DNA from: Pseudomonadota bacterium
Lineage (GTDB): Bacteria > Myxococcota > Myxococcia > Myxococcales > Anaeromyxobacteraceae
Assembly: GCA_023428085.1 (NCBI GenBank)
Contig: JAEYZK010000078.1
Coordinates: forward strand, 1 to 7,423
Direction of reading: 5' to 3'
DNA: 7,423 bases
A program made the translations under genes and the position numbers. The notes under the pieces were generated by a model. The model ran no database searches and was not told the DNA's origin. It saw only the letters and a program-made list of their open reading frames with translations. Positions 5,099 through 7,423 of the stretch are shown in pieces (positions within the stretch are counted from its first letter, which is position 1; each line of letters starts with the position of its first letter).

Positions 5099-6346
5099 TC
5101 ACGCCCCCTCCCCCGCGGCAGGCGCCGGGGTTCCACCCCTGGACGCCGCGTCCACGAGCTGCACCGTCCGCGTCGGGAACGCGAGCGCGGTCCCCGCGCG
5201 CTCCACGAGCTCCATGAACGAGAGGTAGAGCTCCTGCCGGAGGCGCGTGAACTCGGCCCAGTCGGCCGTCGCGAACCACGCCACCACCTCCACGTTGAGC
5301 GACGACTCGCGGAACTCGTTGAAGCGGACGCTCGGCGGCGTGTCGCGGAAGAGCAGCGGGTGCGCGCCCAGCAGCTCCTCGATCCCCGCGAGCACCGCGC
5401 GCATCTGCGCGGGCGTGGTCGAGTAGACGAGGCCGAGGTTGGCGAAGAGCCGGATCCGATCGCGCGCCGCGAACGTCTCGGAGCGGCTGTCGGCGAGCTT
5501 TCCGTTGGGGATGGTGATGAGGGTCCGGTCGGGCGTCCGGAACCGGGTGGAGCGCATGCCGATGCTCTCGACCGTCCCGAGGAAGTCCTCCACCTTCACG
5601 AAGTCACCGACCCGGAACGGCTGGTCCACGCCGATGGCCACGGAGCCGAACAGGTTCTCGACGGTCTTCTGCGCGGCCAGGGCGAGGGCGATGCCGCCGA
5701 TGCCGAGGCCGGCGAGGAGGCTCGCGACCTTGAACCCGAGCTCGTTCAGGACGGCGACGACGCCCATCGCGAGGAGCAGGACCTTCGCCACCTTCCGCCC
5801 GAGCGGCAGGAGTCCGGCGAGCCCCGTGCCCGCGCCGGACCTCGTCCACGGCGCGGCCCCCAGCGCCAGGAAGGCGACGTCGAGGAGGCGGAACCCGGCC
5901 CAGAAGAACGAGAGGTACGCGGCCGCGCGCAACACGCGCTCGAGCCCCGCCTCGAACCCGCCGCCGAGCGAGAGCCAGGCGTGCGCGACCGAGAAGAGCC
6001 CGATGGCCCAGAGCGTGGTGAGCGGCCCCGCGACCCGATCGATGATCTCGTCGTCCCACGAGGTGCGGGTCCGGGCCGCGAGCCGCCCGAGGAGCGTCCG
6101 CGTGGCGTAGCCGAGCAGCGCGCCCAGGGCGACGCACACGAGCACCAGCGCCGGTAGCGCCAGCCACTGCCACCAGAGCAGGCCCAGCGGACCGGGCTGG
6201 ACCAGGACCGGCGGGAGGTGCGGCTCGAGCGCGGGGCGCGGCCCCGGCGGCGGCGCGCCGGCGGCCTGGGCGCGCGCCAGGGAGGAGACCGCCGCGGCGA
6301 GCAGGGCCGTTCCCGCCCACGCGGCGCGGAGCGAACGATTCGTCAT
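5099..6346 (-). CDS. MscS-family mechanosensitive ion channel
   Basis: The 415-residue product begins with a likely signal peptide (residues 1-27, cleavage near ARA-QA) and a Pro-rich stretch. Hydrophobic helices follow at about 60-85, 101-127, 138-163 and 183-203. The pore helix at about 207-235 (GLGIGGIALALAAQKTVENLFGS) carries the MscS signature. The beta domain follows (DQPFRVGDFVKVEDFLGTVESIG, TLITIPNGKLADS, about 241-287), then the alpha/beta vestibule domain (about 298-396). Such channels open when membrane tension rises and release solutes during hypo-osmotic shock. They act in the inner membrane, probably as heptamers. The protein is longer than E. coli MscS (286 residues) because of the signal peptide and two added helices, as in YbdG/YnaI-type members. 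The ATG at 6346 is preferred because the signal peptide starts there and TATCTT lies 7 bases upstream. An in-frame start at 6442 would add 32 low-complexity residues. Confidence 0.94.
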   Translation of the reverse strand: MTNRSLRAAWAGTALLAAAVSSLARAQAAGAPPPGPRPALEPHLPPVLVQPGPLGLLWWQWLALPALVLVCVALGALLGYATRTLLGRLAARTRTSWDDEIIDRVAGPLTTLWAIGLFSVAHAWLSLGGGFEAGLERVLRAAAYLSFFWAGFRLLDVAFLALGAAPWTRSGAGTGLAGLLPLGRKVAKVLLLAMGVVAVLNELGFKVASLLAGLGIGGIALALAAQKTVENLFGSVAIGVDQPFRVGDFVKVEDFLGTVESIGMRSTRFRTPDRTLITIPNGKLADSRSETFAARDRIRLFANLGLVYSTTPAQMRAVLAGIEELLGAHPLLFRDTPPSVRFNEFRESSLNVEVVAWFATADWAEFTRLRQELYLSFMELVERAGTALAFPTRTVQLVDAASRGGTPAPAAGEGA

Positions 6347-6353
6347 GCGCGGG

Positions 6354-6359
6354 AAGATA
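6354..6359 (-). promoter_or_regulatory. putative -10 of the MscS gene (leaderless)
   Basis: The minus strand reads TATCTT, four of six matches to TATAAT, ending 7 bases before the ATG. There is no Shine-Dalgarno and no clear -35. The geometry matches that of the lipoprotein and TPR genes. Confidence 0.45.
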
Positions 6360-6396
6360 GCGCGGGGCGGCGCCGGGGAGCGGTTCCGGAAGAGGT

Positions 6397-6426
6397 CCGC
6401 CGCCGCGGCCGGCGGCGGGTTAGATT
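6397..6426 (+). promoter_or_regulatory. 9-bp inverted repeat abutting a -10-like TAGATT
   Basis: CCGCCGCCG (6397-6405) and CGGCGGCGG (6410-6418) are perfect reverse complements around CGGC. The -10-like TAGATT (6421-6426) begins two bases later. The repeat covers part of the -35/-10 spacer in this 98-base divergent region. TTCCGGAA at 6384-6391 is a second, short palindrome between the two promoters. Confidence 0.4.
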
Positions 6427-6431
6427 CCGGC

Positions 6432-6438
6432 GAGGAGG
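6432..6438 (+). promoter_or_regulatory. Shine-Dalgarno of the DUF2007-like gene
   Basis: GAGGAGG lies 6 bases before the ATG at 6445. It is the strongest ribosome binding site in the window and fixes the start. Confidence 0.8.
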
Positions 6439-6444
6439 CCAAGG

Positions 6445-6717
6445 ATGCCGCGCGTCACCGAGGAGGAGTTCGAGCAGGGCAGCGAGATCGTCCGCGTCTA
6501 CCTGGCCGCGTCGATGCGCGAGGCCCGCGCGGTGGAGCAGACGCTGGAGGGGCTCGGCGTGAACTACCTGGCCGAGCCCGAGCGCTACCCGGCGCGCTGG
6601 GCGCTCGGGCTGTGGGTCCGGACCGGGGTCGGGTTCTGGGTGGCCGAGGAGGCGCTCGAGCCGGCCGCGTCGGCGCTCGAGCGCGCGGGGCTGCGGTCGG
6701 GCCTCGTGCTCCGGTGA
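6445..6717 (+). CDS. small protein, possibly DUF2007-like
   Basis: The 90-residue product is soluble and acidic at the N-terminus, with no signal peptide. The pattern is VYLAASMREARAVEQTLEGLGVNYLAEPERY, then a central hydrophobic segment with G.WV...VGFWVAEEALEPAASALERAG. This suggests an alpha/beta ferredoxin-like unit: strand, helix ending in a short 'LGV' turn, two strands, then a last helix. DUF2007 proteins, annotated as putative signal-transducing proteins, share the layout 'EA..... L...GI....' followed by 'V....A..A...L'. I make this link from layout only. The gene is divergent from the MscS gene (98 bases) and convergent with the AT-hook-like gene (57 bases). Its strong Shine-Dalgarno and normal codon use support a real gene. 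The function is unknown. Confidence 0.8.
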   Translation: MPRVTEEEFEQGSEIVRVYLAASMREARAVEQTLEGLGVNYLAEPERYPARWALGLWVRTGVGFWVAEEALEPAASALERAGLRSGLVLR

Positions 6718-6721
6718 TCGC

Positions 6722-6750
6722 CGGCGGAGCGCGTTCGTCGCGCCCCGCCG
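6722..6750. terminator. hairpin between convergent genes
   Basis: CGGCGGAGCGCG (6722-6733) pairs with CGCGCCCCGCCG (6739-6750) at 11 of 12 positions around the loop TTCGT. It begins five bases after the stop of the 90-residue gene and ends 24 bases before the stop of the minus-strand gene. Neither side has a T tract, so it is at best a weak or Rho-assisted bidirectional terminator. Confidence 0.4.
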
Positions 6751-6774
6751 CCTCCGCGCCCGTCGAGGCCGAAC

Positions 6775-7149
6775 CTACGCGGCCTTCGGCTTGGGGAGCG
6801 GCTTGCCCTTCTCGAAGGAGACGTTCGGCCCGTACTTGGCGACGATCTTCTTCTTGGTGTCGAGCCCGGTGGCCTCGATGACGAAGGTCGGCACGCGGCG
6901 GGCGCGGTTGTCGGCCACCCACCTCGTGATCTCGGTGCGCGGCGGACGGCGGCGGGAGGACGCGCTCCGGGCCGGGCGGACGCGCCCGCGGCCACGGCCC
7001 GGGCGGCCGGTGCGCTGGAGCTCGCGCTCGAGCCCCTCCTGCACGAGCGCCGCCATCTGGCGGGCGAGTTCGGCGGACACGCGGGCCACCACCTTGCTGG
7101 CGGCGGACTGCAGGATGTCATCGATCGAGGTCTGCGCGGTTCTGGCCAT
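6775..7149 (-). CDS. small basic protein with AT-hook-like segment, function unknown
   Basis: The 124-residue product has three parts. Residues 8-46 (SIDDILQSAASKVVARVSAELARQMAALVQEGLEREL) are a predicted amphipathic helix that could dimerise. Residues 47-71 (TGRPGRGRGRVRPARSASSRRRPPR) are very basic and contain Gly-Arg-Pro and repeated Gly-Arg, like an AT-hook or an RGG-type nucleic-acid-binding tail. Residues 72-116 (TEITRWVADNRARRVPTFVIEATGLDTKKKIVAKYG) form a compact, charged C-terminal domain that I do not recognise. Helix, basic linker and small folded domain together suggest a nucleoid-associated protein or regulator, but this is inference. The ATG at 7149 follows a recognisable promoter; a GGAG lies 11 bases upstream, a rather long spacing. 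The gene is convergent with the 90-residue gene. A palindrome and CATTG repeats lie just upstream of its promoter. Confidence 0.85.
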   Translation of the reverse strand: MARTAQTSIDDILQSAASKVVARVSAELARQMAALVQEGLERELQRTGRPGRGRGRVRPARSASSRRRPPRTEITRWVADNRARRVPTFVIEATGLDTKKKIVAKYGPNVSFEKGKPLPKPKAA

Positions 7150-7187
7150 GTGTCGAGGGGCTCCGGTGGCTCCGTGTGTTGGCCCGC

Positions 7188-7215
7188 AAAATACACGAGC
7201 GCGGAGGATTGTCTA
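7188..7215 (-). promoter_or_regulatory. sigma70-type promoter of the AT-hook-like gene
   Basis: On the minus strand, TAGACA (7215-7210, five of six to TTGACA) and TATTTT (7193-7188, four of six to TATAAT) are 16 bases apart. Transcription would begin near 7181 with a leader of about 31 bases. The area is distinctly AT-richer than the rest of the window. Confidence 0.65.
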
Positions 7216-7220
7216 CGAAT

Positions 7221-7244
7221 CAATGCGCGCATTGCACGCCATTG
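7221..7244. promoter_or_regulatory. candidate operator: 14-bp palindrome plus CATTG repeat
   Basis: CAATGCGCGCATTG (7221-7234) is a perfect palindrome. A further CATTG at 7240-7244 lies exactly 10 bases after the CATTG of the palindrome (7230-7234), so the sites fall on one face of the helix. The palindrome is 5 bases upstream of the -35 of the minus-strand gene, a position used by activators or autoregulators. Confidence 0.5.
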
Positions 7245-7423
7245 TTCGCACGTCCCCGTCGGGTCTGTGGCGAAGGAGCGTTTCACGCCTCGTCCACGGG
7301 GGCGACGTGCGCGTGCCCACCCGCCGGCGTGCGGCGCAGGCGCCGACCCGTCCTCCGGGGACAGGGCGCCAGGGCGCACGGGAAACGCTCCGGATCAGGG
7401 GGGTCTCCGGGGAGGCGCGGGGT
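7245..7423. other. right-end region without a supportable gene
   Basis: I see no reading frame here with protein-like sequence and a start. It contains a 10-bp inverted repeat with 97 bases between its arms (GGAGCGTTTC at 7275-7284, GAAACGCTCC at 7382-7391) and the short palindrome CGGCGC-AG-GCGCCG at 7332-7345. It may be upstream DNA of a gene beyond the window. Confidence 0.4.

Noticed and set aside
5013..5279. Minus-strand frame ending in NGGADRDRTDDL
   Set aside because: That ending is the antisense translation of a tRNA, a common annotation artefact.
4958..6157. Plus-strand open frame starting over the tRNA
   Set aside because: Its start translates tRNA-Ala (GCSSAGRALESHSRGRRFDPDQLHH), a well-known false protein. 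The rest is antisense to MscS.
6347..6442. Upstream start for the MscS protein
   Set aside because: The extension is Pro/Ala/Ser-rich, would cover the divergent promoter region and would bury the signal peptide beginning at 6346.
7332..7345. CGGCGC-AG-GCGCCG palindrome
   Set aside because: It is too simple and GC-rich for this background to claim as a site, and a two-base loop cannot form a normal hairpin.
6585..7379. Minus-strand frame of 264 codons at the right end
   Set aside because: It overlaps two better-supported genes out of frame and is low-complexity Arg/Ser/Pro.

Overview
This is a very GC-rich bacterial window. Its genes have strong G/C third-position bias, which opens long spurious antisense reading frames. 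Gene content and promoter style suggest a myxobacterium-like organism, perhaps Anaeromyxobacter or a relative (Myxococcota, formerly Deltaproteobacteria). That is inference from composition and gene types, not from a marker gene. I see no mobile element, CRISPR array or phage gene.

Left part (1-2518, + strand). The window opens inside a FabG-type ketoreductase of the SDR family. After 25 bases comes a FabF-type ketosynthase with an intact Cys-His-His triad. Sequence style and gene order resemble the ApeQ-ApeR pair that ends many aryl polyene (or flexirubin/DAR) clusters, so this is probably the 3' end of a pigment operon lying mostly upstream. A small lipoprotein with two bacterial Ig-like domains follows. 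It starts directly after a 9-bp perfect inverted repeat that contains a possible -10 element.

Middle (2519-5093). A 124-bp convergent spacer holds 18-bp direct repeats, a predicted G-quadruplex run and terminator-like hairpins. The 745-residue TPR membrane protein is on the minus strand. It has N-terminal TPRs, a Pro/Ala linker, one membrane helix and a long C-terminal TPR array. Divergent from it is a tRNA-Ala(CGC) gene with a consensus -35 box, the G3:U70 identity pair, encoded CCA and a strong intrinsic terminator.

Right part (5099-7423). There is a MscS-family channel with a likely signal peptide (minus strand), a divergent 90-residue protein resembling DUF2007 (plus strand), and a convergent 124-residue basic protein with an AT-hook-like segment (minus strand). 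The last gene has the best sigma70-like promoter of any protein gene here, next to a 14-bp perfect palindrome and helically phased CATTG pentamers. The last 170 bases carry no gene I can support.

Across the window, three genes have a TAnnnT hexamer ending only 7-8 bases before ATG with no Shine-Dalgarno, which suggests leaderless mRNAs. The most interesting points are the promoter region of the AT-hook-like protein, the leaderless pattern, the G4/repeat spacer and the unusual A32-C38 combination in the tRNA.
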